DNA from: Campylobacter massiliensis
GTDB lineage: Bacteria; Campylobacterota; Campylobacteria; Campylobacterales; Campylobacteraceae
NCBI RefSeq assembly: GCF_014253065.1
Contig: NZ_JACLZK010000001.1
Span: 124,001 to 188,000, forward strand
DNA length: 64,000 nucleotides
Reading direction: 5' to 3'
The position numbers were made by a program, and so were the translations under genes. Positions 24,594 through 33,378 of this stretch are shown piece after piece (positions within the stretch are counted from its first letter, which is position 1; each line of letters opens with the position of its first letter). Under the pieces are notes generated by a model. That model saw nothing but the letters and a program-made list of their open reading frames with translations. It ran no database searches and was not told where the DNA came from.

Positions 24594-25351
24594 GCCCTTA
24601 GCTCTCTTTTGTTATTGTGCGCTTTGTATGCGAGCTTTGCCGGCTGCGCTTTGGTTGCAGTGTCGATTATTTGCGAGAAATCGCGCACGGCTTGGCGCAG
24701 TTGTAGCTCCAGCCGTTCGGCTCTAGGTAGCAATGCAGGTTTATTTAAATCAATGATCGGAGCGGTCGCCTCTAGCCTCCATAAGTCGGTTTTTAACCCG
24801 TCTTTGATTTTTTTATCGTAGATGTAGAATTTACTTAGCGAGGATAGCCCGGTATGATTTATGTAAAAAGCATTCTCATATCGTCGCAGATGAAAATATT
24901 CGGCTAGTTTTTGCACGTCAAAAGGTGAGGAGCTGTCAATGCATAAATCAACGCTTGAAACATTGCCAACCGCTTTTAAAAGCTCTGCAATGAGACTAGA
25001 GGGCGTTTGTTCGTCGCCGTATTGTTTTAGCCCAAATATTTCTAAACGCGCCCTATGCCTGCTATCTTGCGCCGTATTGGCATAAAAGATATTTAGGTCG
25101 TCAAGCTCAAAAATATTTGTCAAATTTAGTTCGGTGTCGTATCGATATTTTTTGGCAATCGTTTTAAATCGCCAGTCGCTTTTATCCATTTTACGCCAAC
25201 TTTTGCGGTATGTCCGTGCGATGAGGTTCAGGCGGTCAAGCTTCGATCCGTCTTTGCTTCGCCTATCTTTACGAAAATCGGCGCGTATGGTGTCTACGGC
25301 TATGCTAGGCGTTTCAGCTAGTATTTGGGTAATTTGAGGTAATATTTCCAC
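24590..25351 (-). CDS. replication initiator-like protein
   Basis: A 253-residue protein whose middle holds SVDLCIDSSSPFDVQKLAEYF (about residues 133-153), then YIYDKKIKDG and LWRLEATAPI near 177 and 191. The order VD-acidic strand, Y-x-YDK and LR-x-E resembles phage and plasmid replication proteins of the gene II/Rep type. No certain catalytic HUH motif is seen, so the class is tentative. It follows the antirepressor gene by 66 bases, which include a run of 9 C. Nearby iterons support a replication role. Confidence 0.6.
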   Translation of the reverse strand: MEILPQITQILAETPSIAVDTIRADFRKDRRSKDGSKLDRLNLIARTYRKSWRKMDKSDWRFKTIAKKYRYDTELNLTNIFELDDLNIFYANTAQDSRHRARLEIFGLKQYGDEQTPSSLIAELLKAVGNVSSVDLCIDSSSPFDVQKLAEYFHLRRYENAFYINHTGLSSLSKFYIYDKKIKDGLKTDLWRLEATAPIIDLNKPALLPRAERLELQLRQAVRDFSQIIDTATKAQPAKLAYKAHNNKRELRA

Positions 25352-25416
25352 GTTTTACAATCCAAAGGAGGCGGCTCGCTTGACACTAACCGCCCCCCCC
25401 CTAGAAATCTTTAAAA

Positions 25417-26190
25417 TTAACCCTCTGCTAATTGAGGCGCATTTTTAGCTTTTATCGCCTCGATTAGCTTTTTAGCTAACTTTACTTGACCTTTTGGCGT
25501 TATTAGAGTGATGAGGTTTAGCCCGCGCTCGCCGTTTGGCTTTGTAAACGTCTGCGGCTTTCGTCTAAAATAGCCCATATTTAGATACTTTTGCAAAGGC
25601 TCGTTATTAAACATTAAAATCCTCAGTTCGCGCATTATTTCAAACAGCCGTTTTCCGCCCGTGTCTATGCCCTTATCTTTATCGCAAAGGATTTTCGCAT
25701 ATTCGCCTATTTTAATATCGCCCTTGCTAACCTCAACGGCTCGCGCGAAATCTACGTAAGGCTCATCGGCTTTTACTTTGTATTCTAGGCGTTTTACTTC
25801 GTCCTGCGTATCGGCTAGCCTCAAAAGAATATCGGCCGCGGCTCGCGGGTCTGCTAATACGCTTTGAATAGTAACGGGGCGATCGTGACCGGTTAAGATG
25901 TAATCGCTAGCCCAATCTCTAAAGGCTACGGTTTGGGGCGTTTCCGTCAGTTTAAAGCCTAGAGTTATTACGCCTTTTTTAGTCCAAAAAGTCTGCTTTG
26001 CGTTACCTGTTGCATTTTGCGACAGATAGAAATGCACGCCCTCTTTAAACTCGTTCCTAGCTTTTTGTGAGCGGATAGCTTCCTCGCTTACGCCAAAACC
26101 CTCGGCTACTTGCTTATTTGATAAGCTCCACGTGTCTTGATACTCTAAAATCTCTAAATTTAGATCGTTAAATGCTACTATTGCGCTCAT
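25417..26190 (-). CDS. phage antirepressor-like protein (KilAC domain)
   Basis: A 257-residue protein. An N-terminal BRO/ORF-N-like domain (about 15-95) has the HTH-like LSNKQVAEGFGVSEEAIRSQK and the TPQTVAFRDWASDYIL segment. The C-terminal KilAC domain (about 150-250) has IGEYAKILCDKDKGIDTGGKRLF and PLQKYLNMGYFRRK. Related phage antirepressors, such as the Ant proteins of P1 and P22-type phages, inactivate repressors. It overlaps a small gene upstream by ATGA and precedes the Rep-like gene. It may be the induction switch of the element. Confidence 0.85.
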   Translation of the reverse strand: MSAIVAFNDLNLEILEYQDTWSLSNKQVAEGFGVSEEAIRSQKARNEFKEGVHFYLSQNATGNAKQTFWTKKGVITLGFKLTETPQTVAFRDWASDYILTGHDRPVTIQSVLADPRAAADILLRLADTQDEVKRLEYKVKADEPYVDFARAVEVSKGDIKIGEYAKILCDKDKGIDTGGKRLFEIMRELRILMFNNEPLQKYLNMGYFRRKPQTFTKPNGERGLNLITLITPKGQVKLAKKLIEAIKAKNAPQLAEG

Positions 26191-26423
26191 ATTTTGCCCC
26201 CTAAATATCTTTTAGCTTTTTGAAAATCGTCGATACGCCATAATTTAAACCGCCTTTTAGGGGTATTTGCGTCCGTGCACCATCTAAATTTAACTATTTT
26301 TTCCCTAAAAAGCTCTACTAAATACTGATTGGCGTTACTTATGCCAAATACTCGCCCCGCGGTTATTTCCGTTCCATCCCACATCATTTTTATTAACGCT
26401 GTTTTATGCCTGCTTTGTATCAT
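26187..26423 (-). CDS. hypothetical element protein
   Basis: A 78-residue basic protein with a beta-rich pattern and a basic middle (KFRWCTDANTPKRRFKLW). It may be a small nucleic-acid-binding protein, judging by charge alone. It overlaps both neighbours by 4 bases, so it lies within a tightly packed operon leading to the antirepressor. Confidence 0.6.
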   Translation of the reverse strand: MIQSRHKTALIKMMWDGTEITAGRVFGISNANQYLVELFREKIVKFRWCTDANTPKRRFKLWRIDDFQKAKRYLGGKI

Positions 26424-26650
26424 CGGTTATTTTCCTCTCTTATGCCTAGCTTTATTTCTAGCTCTTTTATGCTCTTGCTTTGCGTCTGCACGATATGAAA
26501 CAAATCATAAGCGCAATCTAGCAAAGGTTGGGCGACACCGTCTAAGCTTGCCACCTTGTAAGTATGCAAATGCTTTTTAAAAGCCTTTAGCATAACCTCA
26601 TCGCCTGCGCTAAAGCAAAGTTTGCTAGGCGTAAATACTAGCTTACTCAT
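26420..26650 (-). CDS. hypothetical element protein
   Basis: A 76-residue protein. The N-terminal half (CFSAGDEVMLKAFKKHLH) and the C-terminal helix (FHIVQTQSKSIKELEIKLGI) show no family I recognise. It overlaps the gene upstream by 8 bases and the gene downstream by 4. One GATGAGGTT motif is read here as Asp-Glu-Val. Confidence 0.6.
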   Translation of the reverse strand: MSKLVFTPSKLCFSAGDEVMLKAFKKHLHTYKVASLDGVAQPLLDCAYDLFHIVQTQSKSIKELEIKLGIREENNR

Positions 26651-26903
26651 TATTTGCGCTCCTTTGAAAAAATCGCTCTCTTAGCCGTTGATTTTCGGTG
26701 TGGAGGGCTTGGAGCTGATCGCGCTGTTCGTGTAGGACTTGAAATAAATTAAAGGCTACTGCCAGCCCTTGATTTAATCCCTCTTTGTAGTCGCTAGGCT
26801 CATCGCTTGTCGCAGATTTTAAGACGTCTGGATAAACGTCACCCAGCATTCGCGCAAAGTCTGAATAAAGCCCTTTTTCGGCTTCATTTTCAAAGGCTTT
26901 CAT
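26643..26903 (-). CDS. hypothetical element protein with C-terminal coiled coil
   Basis: An 86-residue protein with an acidic N-terminal helix and a C-terminal coiled coil (LHEQRDQLQALHTENQRLRE). ATG 26,903 lies one base after the stop reached by the -1 frame of the AlpA-like gene, so translation of the two is probably linked. The family is not recognised. Confidence 0.6.
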   Translation of the reverse strand: MKAFENEAEKGLYSDFARMLGDVYPDVLKSATSDEPSDYKEGLNQGLAVAFNLFQVLHEQRDQLQALHTENQRLRERFFQRSANNE

Positions 26904-26904
26904 A

Positions 26905-27092
26905 TTACGCGCCTTTCCTCATAAAAAACGCCTCTACCTCGGAGGGGTCAAAAAAGGTAATATTTTTGCTAAACTTTATCGGCTTAAAAAACCTTGCTTG
27001 GCAAAATACCACACCGTGCTTAATCCTATGCCGTAAATCTTGGCGATTTGCGACGCTCTTAAATACTTCGGTTTAACTTCGTGTGTTTTCAC
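26905..27092 (-). CDS. AlpA-like regulator needing a -1 frameshift
   Basis: From GTG 27,092 the frame reads KPKYLRASQIAKIYGIGLST and VWYFAKQGF, a clear AlpA/excisionase HTH, then stops at TAA 26,976-26,978 after 38 codons. A -1 shift at T-TTT-TTA (minus strand, 26,991-26,985) continues as KPIKFSKNITFFDPSEVEAF and ends at TAA 26,905, next to the following ATG. The joined product is 62 residues, the usual AlpA length, with the expected wing and C-terminal helix. The heptamer fits the X-XXY-YYZ slippery rule, so programmed frameshifting is possible. A one-base loss in a T-run is the alternative. Confidence 0.65.
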
Positions 27093-27116
27093 GCTTTACC
27101 CTTTATTGTTCGTATT

Positions 27117-27130
27117 ATCTTTGCAAAGAT
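27117..27130. promoter_or_regulatory. perfect 14-bp palindrome upstream of the AlpA-like gene
   Basis: ATCTTTGCAAAGAT is fully symmetric and ends 25 bases upstream of the GTG start. Its half-site ATCTTTG recurs in two of the four 32-bp-spaced operators at 23,119-23,230. One regulator may therefore act at both places. Confidence 0.5.
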
Positions 27131-27294
27131 TAGGCTAATATTACAAAGGTGAGACGCTTATGTCTACGGATTTTGTTTTCCGTTTTTTTTGAAAAATGGG
27201 AAATTTGGGGTAAATTTTTAAAAGTTACGTGGTTTTGTATGGAGTTTAGCGCGGTCTTATTTCTCGGGGATAACCGCGCATTTATGGGATTTTA

Positions 27295-28116
27295 TTATTT
27301 TGCTATTAGCGCTCGGAAATTAATTTCAGGCTCTTTGTATTCTGCTAGAAAATCGGCGAAATTTTTCATAACGTAATCGTAAATATTTTGGGTTAATGTG
27401 CTGTTTTTAATGTCGTCCAGTGCCCTTGTACTAGAAAAATCGGCTAAATCGCGCAAATTATCGCGGAATTTATCCTTTTCTCGCTGTTTTAGTTCGTCTT
27501 TTTTTAGATAGTGTATTATTGATGGCTCGCTTTGAAAATAATTATTTGCCCTTTTTAGAAATTCAAAAAAATAAGCGTTTAGTTCCATTCTTTTAAAATC
27601 CTTTGTGTGCAAATAGCTTTCATCGTCGCTTTTTATGCCTAAATAATCCTTGTATTCCTCTAGCTCTTTAATGCTTCCACAATAATGGTTTGTCGGTAGT
27701 GCTAGCCTTAATAGCCCTCTTGCTCTTTTAAAATTCTCATAGCACGCGATTATCTCTTGTTCGTCTTTTTGTTTGGCTTCTTGTTCGGCTATGTCGCAAA
27801 GCTGGCAAAAATAATGGCATAAAATACTGCGTGCCTCGTCTGCGATTTTTTGAGAATTGTTAAATTTAGCTATTAGCGAAAAATCGTCTATTGTAAAGCC
27901 GTCCACTTTGTAGCCCTTAATGTCGTCAATCATTTGCTCAAAAAAAAGCCTCTCGCGGTATGGTAAAGAGTATCTATTTAAAATTTTACAAATAACTTCC
28001 TCTACCGCCTCGGCTCGCGCGTTTGTTTTATCTGTTTTGTTGTTGTCAAAGGCTTCTAGATCTTTATCTCTGCTTTTGCCCTTTGCGCTTTTGCCTTGCG
28101 TCTTACCTGTTGCCAT
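27295..28116 (-). CDS. hypothetical element protein
   Basis: A 273-residue protein with a basic, low-complexity N-terminus (about residues 1-35, Lys, Gly and Asp rich) and a helical body, including RERLFFEQMIDDIKGYKVDGF and KDKFRDNLRDLADFSSTRAL. No membrane segment or known domain is recognised. It starts 10 bases after the integrase stop and is read in the same direction, so integrase and this protein are probably co-expressed. About 200 non-coding bases then separate it from the AlpA-like gene. Confidence 0.65.
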   Translation of the reverse strand: MATGKTQGKSAKGKSRDKDLEAFDNNKTDKTNARAEAVEEVICKILNRYSLPYRERLFFEQMIDDIKGYKVDGFTIDDFSLIAKFNNSQKIADEARSILCHYFCQLCDIAEQEAKQKDEQEIIACYENFKRARGLLRLALPTNHYCGSIKELEEYKDYLGIKSDDESYLHTKDFKRMELNAYFFEFLKRANNYFQSEPSIIHYLKKDELKQREKDKFRDNLRDLADFSSTRALDDIKNSTLTQNIYDYVMKNFADFLAEYKEPEINFRALIAK

Positions 28117-28126
28117 TTCTTGCCTC

Positions 28127-29371
28127 CTAGTTGTCTTTTATTTCGAGAATGTAACCGCTCCACCAGTCAAGCAAGATTTTAAGCTCGTCCAAAAAATCGG
28201 CTTTTTCCGAATAGCTTAAATCTACTTTGTCGCCGTGTAGGTGGTCCAACGCCTTTTTAATAGCCTCTTTGCTTACTCCGTGCTTTTGCATATTGTTAAA
28301 TGCTTGCGTCGTAAATATGCCCCTTAGGCTATGCAAAGTTACTACGCGTCCAGTTTGCCTATCTCTAAAATTAAAGCCCTTGATCGCATTCGTGGCGGTG
28401 TCTTTGTGGATATGGTCGGTAAAGTGGGAATTAATAAAAATGTGCTCGTATGCCCTGCTTAATTTCGCCTGGTCTTGCAATATGCGCATAACCTCATCGC
28501 TAATCGGTAATTTGAAGTCGCCTATCTCGCTACGCTTGATTTTTTGCTCGGCTCGCGGTATGGTTAATAGTCTCTTTTCAAAATCTACGTATTGCCATTT
28601 TAAGCGAGATAACGGCGCAGCCCTTAGCGGCAGGTGTAGGCATAACTTCATCGCGTTTTTAATCGTCTCAAAATGAGGGTAATCGTAAATAGCGTTAAAA
28701 AATGCTTTTAAGTCCTCGCGCTCGGTAAGTTTTGCGTAATGCTCTACTTTGGTTTTGGGTATGAGCGTTTTAGCGTCGATATTTGCCATAATGTTAATTT
28801 CGGCGTAGCCGCTCGATACTGCGAATAAAAAGACGCGGTTTAAAATTTGATTGATTATTTCGGCGGTTTGGGGCGTCGTCTTTGATACTTCTTTTAGTAT
28901 GCTCGCTATCTCGCCGTGAGTTATGCTTTTTATGCCTCTATCTTTTAGGAACGGCATTACGTGATTTTCTATGCGCCCGCGCTTGGTTTTGAGCGTCTGC
29001 GGCAAAACGTTTTTAGCTTCAATCTCTAGCCACTCGCTAAAGACCTTTTCAAAGCTCCGGTTATGATCGCTTATTCTTTGAGCTTTGGCGCGCTTCTTGT
29101 CCGTTATCGGGTCTGCGCCGTTCATCACTAGCTTTTTAAGCTCGGTTCGCTTCTCTCTTGCCTCGGCTAGCGACAATGTAGGGTAATTGCCTAGCCCGGT
29201 GCTATTTGGCTTGCCGCTATCCGGGCTAATAAAGGAAAATACCCAACGTTTACGCCCGGTCTTGCTTACTATTAGCCCTAAGCCGTCGCCGTCCGTGAGC
29301 TTGTAGTCTTTGTCTTTAGGCTTTGCCTCTTTGATTTGCTTATCGGTAAGCGGTTTTACTATCCTAGCCAT
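28127..29371 (-). CDS. P4-type tyrosine integrase
   Basis: A 414-residue phage integrase. The N-terminal DUF4102 domain (PLTDKQIKEAKPKDKDYKLTDGDGLGL) is typical of integrases that target tRNA genes. A core-binding domain follows (about 110-200). The catalytic domain carries the first Arg in LCLHLPLRAAPLSRLKW, then HSLRGIFTT and a final HLHGDKVDLSYSE holding the nucleophile Tyr. It should catalyse recombination between attL and attR at tRNA-Phe. ATG 29,371 is preceded by CCTAAAATACG at 29,385-29,395, a motif found also near attR, so the integrase may regulate itself. Confidence 0.93.
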   Translation of the reverse strand: MARIVKPLTDKQIKEAKPKDKDYKLTDGDGLGLIVSKTGRKRWVFSFISPDSGKPNSTGLGNYPTLSLAEAREKRTELKKLVMNGADPITDKKRAKAQRISDHNRSFEKVFSEWLEIEAKNVLPQTLKTKRGRIENHVMPFLKDRGIKSITHGEIASILKEVSKTTPQTAEIINQILNRVFLFAVSSGYAEINIMANIDAKTLIPKTKVEHYAKLTEREDLKAFFNAIYDYPHFETIKNAMKLCLHLPLRAAPLSRLKWQYVDFEKRLLTIPRAEQKIKRSEIGDFKLPISDEVMRILQDQAKLSRAYEHIFINSHFTDHIHKDTATNAIKGFNFRDRQTGRVVTLHSLRGIFTTQAFNNMQKHGVSKEAIKKALDHLHGDKVDLSYSEKADFLDELKILLDWWSGYILEIKDN

Positions 29372-29384
29372 TACGCCTCAATCC

Positions 29385-29562
29385 CCTAAAATACGTTATT
29401 TGAAACGATTTAAAAATATTTTTTGGAGTTTTTGGATCAAAATCCGCCGTAAAAATACTTTTAAAATCGCCGCCGCGTGCTCGCTAAGTGCCTAAAATAC
29501 GTGGTATGATGAGGTTTAAAAATATTTTTCGCTGTTTAAGCTTCAAAAATACCTATTTTACG
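29385..29562. repeat. cluster of repeated AT-rich words beside the integrase gene
   Basis: CCTAAAATACG at 29,385 and 29,491, TAAAAATATTTTTTGGAG at 29,411, AAAAATACTTTTAAAAT at 29,451 and TTTAAAAATATTTTTCGCT at 29,515. All recur between 35,635 and 35,822 beside attR, and a related AAAAATATTTTT pair lies at 18,184 beside attL. They are candidate arm-type sites for the integrase or its helper. Confidence 0.5.
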
Positions 29563-29621
29563 ATATTATGTAGCAAACGCACCCGCTAATTAAGCATAAA
29601 TTAATATTATTTGAAACTTGA

Positions 29622-30425
29622 TTAGCCATCTTTACATACAATAGCCCGAATTGTTTTGGTTAATGTTTTTATATCATAGCTATCAATAATGGCAACTGTG
29701 TTATATTTAGTATTGTTTTGCCCCATTGTTTTTATTTTTCCCTTTTCTAGAATCACCTGTTGGTCTACTCCACCAGTGATATATAGTTCAATTTTTTTAT
29801 CTAATATCATGTCTAATATATGAATATGATCCAGATTAAGATTTAAATCATAGTTTTTAACCTGGAATAGTGGCCTTATGTAGAAATCAGAACCTAACTC
29901 GTTTTGTTTTTTATAATTTGTGTACCCGCATATAGTATCTAGTCTTTTAAGTGTATCCTCGTTTAATGGATATTTATAGTTAACAGATGTCCTGATTTCC
30001 AATCTGAATTCCTTAAAAGATTTTGTTACAATTTTAATATCAAATTCCCCCTTACCACTTTTAAACCCATCTTGTCTAACATCATCATATCTTATGACAT
30101 CAATAGGGCAACCGCCTTTTTCCTTGCAAGATATGAACTGTTTTAAATATAAAGCTACTGCTATCTCTCCAAGTATACCTTCTAGCTGCTTATCGAATTT
30201 TTTTGATCTCAGTCTAGATGAAGTATTTTGATTAGCATCCATTGTATATTCGCTTTTTATCAATGATTGAACTATCGATTTTAAAATTGAATTAAAATCA
30301 AAATTAACCTTTAAGACATTAAAAATGCCTATTGAGGTTTGGATCTCAATTACATTAAAAGTTATTTGGTGTTCTAGGACAGATATATATTTTATAATAT
30401 CATCAATATTTGTATTATTTACCAT
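29622..30425 (-). CDS. unknown protein coupled to the restriction-modification gene
   Basis: A 267-residue protein encoded in AT-rich DNA. The segment LEGILGEIAVALYLKQF followed by GEFDIKIVTKSF and FRLEIRTS resembles the E, D and E-x-(K/R) spacing of PD-(D/E)XK nucleases, with Arg in place of the usual Lys; this is a weak match. Its start overlaps the end of the type IIG gene by 11 bases, so it probably serves the same system, perhaps as a second nuclease or accessory subunit. Confidence 0.55.
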   Translation of the reverse strand: MVNNTNIDDIIKYISVLEHQITFNVIEIQTSIGIFNVLKVNFDFNSILKSIVQSLIKSEYTMDANQNTSSRLRSKKFDKQLEGILGEIAVALYLKQFISCKEKGGCPIDVIRYDDVRQDGFKSGKGEFDIKIVTKSFKEFRLEIRTSVNYKYPLNEDTLKRLDTICGYTNYKKQNELGSDFYIRPLFQVKNYDLNLNLDHIHILDMILDKKIELYITGGVDQQVILEKGKIKTMGQNNTKYNTVAIIDSYDIKTLTKTIRAIVCKDG

Positions 30426-33366
30426 TTAAAATATACTCTCTTTCATCTTTGTCTAGCTCAAAACTATCAAATATTATTTCATCTATATTAGCTTGCATTT
30501 GCAATATCTGTTTTTCTAAATTTATTGCTATTGTTTTATCACGCTCAAAAAGTCCTTGCCACTGCTCTTTGAAATTTCTTTCTTCTAGTTTATTTTTGAA
30601 ATTAATCTTTTTACTTTTTTGAAGTTCTTTTATAAACTCATCAAAATTTATAGTATAAAATTTTTTAATCTTATTTGAAATATTATCAAGTTCTAGAGAA
30701 CTATAAAATTTGTGAAGTTCTTGATCAAGCCTAGAATACAAAACCATCAGCTTTTCTCCTAGGCTTTCAAGTTCGTTGGACTTCTTTTTTATATTATTAT
30801 TTATTGGCAAGCTTCTTAGATTACCTATTCTAATTTCAGGAAAAATATCACCTTTTGCTGGAAATAATGTTTGATAAAGGTAGTTAAAAAGAGTGGAGTT
30901 CAGAATACACATTATTGCCTTTAATCCAAATGAACTGTCTTTTTGTATGCCAACATACAATACATGGGTGGAAAAAAATCCATTATCGTCAAAAACGCAT
31001 TCTAAATTTTTTCCTACACGCCTTATAAAAAGCTTACTATTAGTATAATATTCAGCTTTTGTCGGTCTTTTTAACTCTTTCTCATTAAAATCAAAATATT
31101 TAAACCCTTTGATTTTAAATTTTGAAACTTCTTTTCCAGTTACAATTCTTAATGTATGAGTATCTGTTTTTATATCAGATATAAAACGCTTGTCATTGCC
31201 AGTTTTAATACTTTCTTTAATATCTAAGAAATTTTGTATACATTCATCGGTCTTGCATTTATCTAAAATTTGCCTATCCATTAATATTAAACTAATATTA
31301 AAGCCATGTCTTGGATTTTTAATAAAATCATTATAGGAGATGAGTGATTTTGGATAGATGTAATCTTTTTCGCTCTTTAAGATTTCAACAAATTGTTTCT
31401 CTTTGTTCTTATTTAACAATAGAATGATTGTAGGAACTACAGCATCGTTAAAAACGCCATCTGCACAAAATACAATCTTATCAATATTGGTATTTTTAGC
31501 TATAAACTCGCGCATAAGACAAAATGATTCATTTTGCAAAAGTGTGCTTGGCACTATAAACCCAAATTTACCATTATTATTTAAAAGCTTTATTGATTTT
31601 TCTATAAATAAGGCATAGGTGTCGTATATCTTATAAGGAGTTTCGTAAACATCAGAAAAATATTGCATATCAAGTTTTGATAATAAATTACTTTGATAAC
31701 TAATATACGGAGGGTTGCCTACTATTATATCAAAACCACCTTTTTCAAACACTTCACTAAATTCTTTTTCCCAGTAAAATTCCTTATCAACAAGAGAATT
31801 ACCACATTTTATCTTTTGACCTAGATTTACAAGTTTTCTTCCAAATTGTGCGGTTCGTAACCATAACGATAGTTTTGCAATTTCTACCGCCTCAGCATTT
31901 ATATCTACTCCATAAAGATTATTTTCAAGAACAGTCTTTTGTATATCATAAAGCCCTAAATCGTCAGTTTCAAGCAGTTTTCTTTTATTATCTATAAATT
32001 CATGTTCTTTTATTAAAAAGTCTAGTGCTTCATTTAAAAATGCACCACTACCACAAGCTGGGTCTAATATTTTTAAATTTAATAAAAAATCTCTATAAAC
32101 ATTTAAATTTTCTAGATTTTTCAGTTCACCTTTGTTTAGTTTTTTTAAGTTTTTTGCGGGTTCTGTGATATCATTTAGCCCTAATTCCTCTTTCTTGGCA
32201 TTACAAATTTCTCCAAGAGTTTGATTTAAAATATAGCTAGTGATAAATTTTGGAGTATAAAAAATTCCATCTTTTTTTCTTTTATTGAAGTTGCTTGAAA
32301 TAATATGCTCTAAATCACTAAGACTTTGTTCGAATATATGTCCTAAAATATTAACTGAAATTTCGCTATTAAAATCATAACTACTTAATGTTTTTACTTT
32401 TTCATTTAAGATGTAATCATCTATATTTAAGCTATCCAATATGGTATCAGTTGCAAAAAGCCCTCCATTGTAAGCGGGGATTTTTAGTTTTTCATTTGAT
32501 GAATTTATTGATTTAAAATAAACCTTATAATAATCATATAAACTATGATTCAAAATATCATTAGAAAATCCATCTATTATACGGTTAATAGTATCTTTGG
32601 CAAGAAGTCCACAATCCTCAGCAAAAAATATAAATATCAATCGATCGCATATTTTTTGAGTAAATTTTAGAGCCTCTTGTTTTGTAAAAGCACTATTATT
32701 TTTACATATATTTTCAAAAAGCTCTATACGAAAATTTGAATAATCATCATAAAATTTTTTAGAAATTGAGGTCTCTTGTGAGCTACTACGCTCTTTTAGT
32801 GAGAAAGGCAAATCTTCTTTGATGGATTCAAACGAGATTAGTGCGTGCAAAAATTTAAAATTTTCAAAATCTAGCTCAAGCAGATTAAAACTTTCAAATT
32901 TTAATCTATCTTTGATATAAAATCTAATCTCATCAAAATTACTAACAATAACGTATTTTGCAAATTTATTGTCAAATGAAGATAAGTAGCTAAAAGCTTG
33001 TTCTACTGGGCTAAAATCTCTTGATCCTCTTTTATCTAAATCCTTGGTATTTTGTCCTTTTAACTCGATAATTCCAACAACTTTGTTGTTTATAATTATA
33101 CAACCATCAGCCTTTTTACCATCAATCTTAGTTTTTTCTTCTCTTGTTAGGTTAAAATTATTTGGATTTTGTGTATCTAGTGTATATCCAAGACAATCTA
33201 CAAAAATATCTTTTAAAAAACTTTCTTGAAATTTTTCCTCTTTTACATTCTTTATAAAATTTTTCTTTGTTTGATATGCCTTGAGTGCATTATACCTTTC
33301 CAAAACACTAAATTCATCTAGCATTATTTGCTTGATTACTAAACTTCTATCATCAAAAAGATTCAT
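30415..33366 (-). CDS. type IIG restriction enzyme and N6-adenine methyltransferase
   Basis: A 983-residue fused restriction-modification protein. Near residue 99 is a PD-(D/E)XK nuclease site in GIIELKGQ, preceded by the Asp in KADGCII. The methyltransferase has the AdoMet motif LDPACGSGAFLNEAL (about 432) and catalytic NPPY in VGNPPYISYQ (about 550). A C-terminal target-recognition region follows (about 700-900). The layout matches Eco57I/type IIG enzymes that cut and methylate with one chain. The target sequence cannot be predicted. The gene is far more AT-rich than host genes, which suggests recent transfer. It follows the double-HTH gene by 12 bases. Confidence 0.9.
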   Translation of the reverse strand: MNLFDDRSLVIKQIMLDEFSVLERYNALKAYQTKKNFIKNVKEEKFQESFLKDIFVDCLGYTLDTQNPNNFNLTREEKTKIDGKKADGCIIINNKVVGIIELKGQNTKDLDKRGSRDFSPVEQAFSYLSSFDNKFAKYVIVSNFDEIRFYIKDRLKFESFNLLELDFENFKFLHALISFESIKEDLPFSLKERSSSQETSISKKFYDDYSNFRIELFENICKNNSAFTKQEALKFTQKICDRLIFIFFAEDCGLLAKDTINRIIDGFSNDILNHSLYDYYKVYFKSINSSNEKLKIPAYNGGLFATDTILDSLNIDDYILNEKVKTLSSYDFNSEISVNILGHIFEQSLSDLEHIISSNFNKRKKDGIFYTPKFITSYILNQTLGEICNAKKEELGLNDITEPAKNLKKLNKGELKNLENLNVYRDFLLNLKILDPACGSGAFLNEALDFLIKEHEFIDNKRKLLETDDLGLYDIQKTVLENNLYGVDINAEAVEIAKLSLWLRTAQFGRKLVNLGQKIKCGNSLVDKEFYWEKEFSEVFEKGGFDIIVGNPPYISYQSNLLSKLDMQYFSDVYETPYKIYDTYALFIEKSIKLLNNNGKFGFIVPSTLLQNESFCLMREFIAKNTNIDKIVFCADGVFNDAVVPTIILLLNKNKEKQFVEILKSEKDYIYPKSLISYNDFIKNPRHGFNISLILMDRQILDKCKTDECIQNFLDIKESIKTGNDKRFISDIKTDTHTLRIVTGKEVSKFKIKGFKYFDFNEKELKRPTKAEYYTNSKLFIRRVGKNLECVFDDNGFFSTHVLYVGIQKDSSFGLKAIMCILNSTLFNYLYQTLFPAKGDIFPEIRIGNLRSLPINNNIKKKSNELESLGEKLMVLYSRLDQELHKFYSSLELDNISNKIKKFYTINFDEFIKELQKSKKINFKNKLEERNFKEQWQGLFERDKTIAINLEKQILQMQANIDEIIFDSFELDKDEREYILNGK

Positions 33367-33378
33367 AAGATTTTACCT

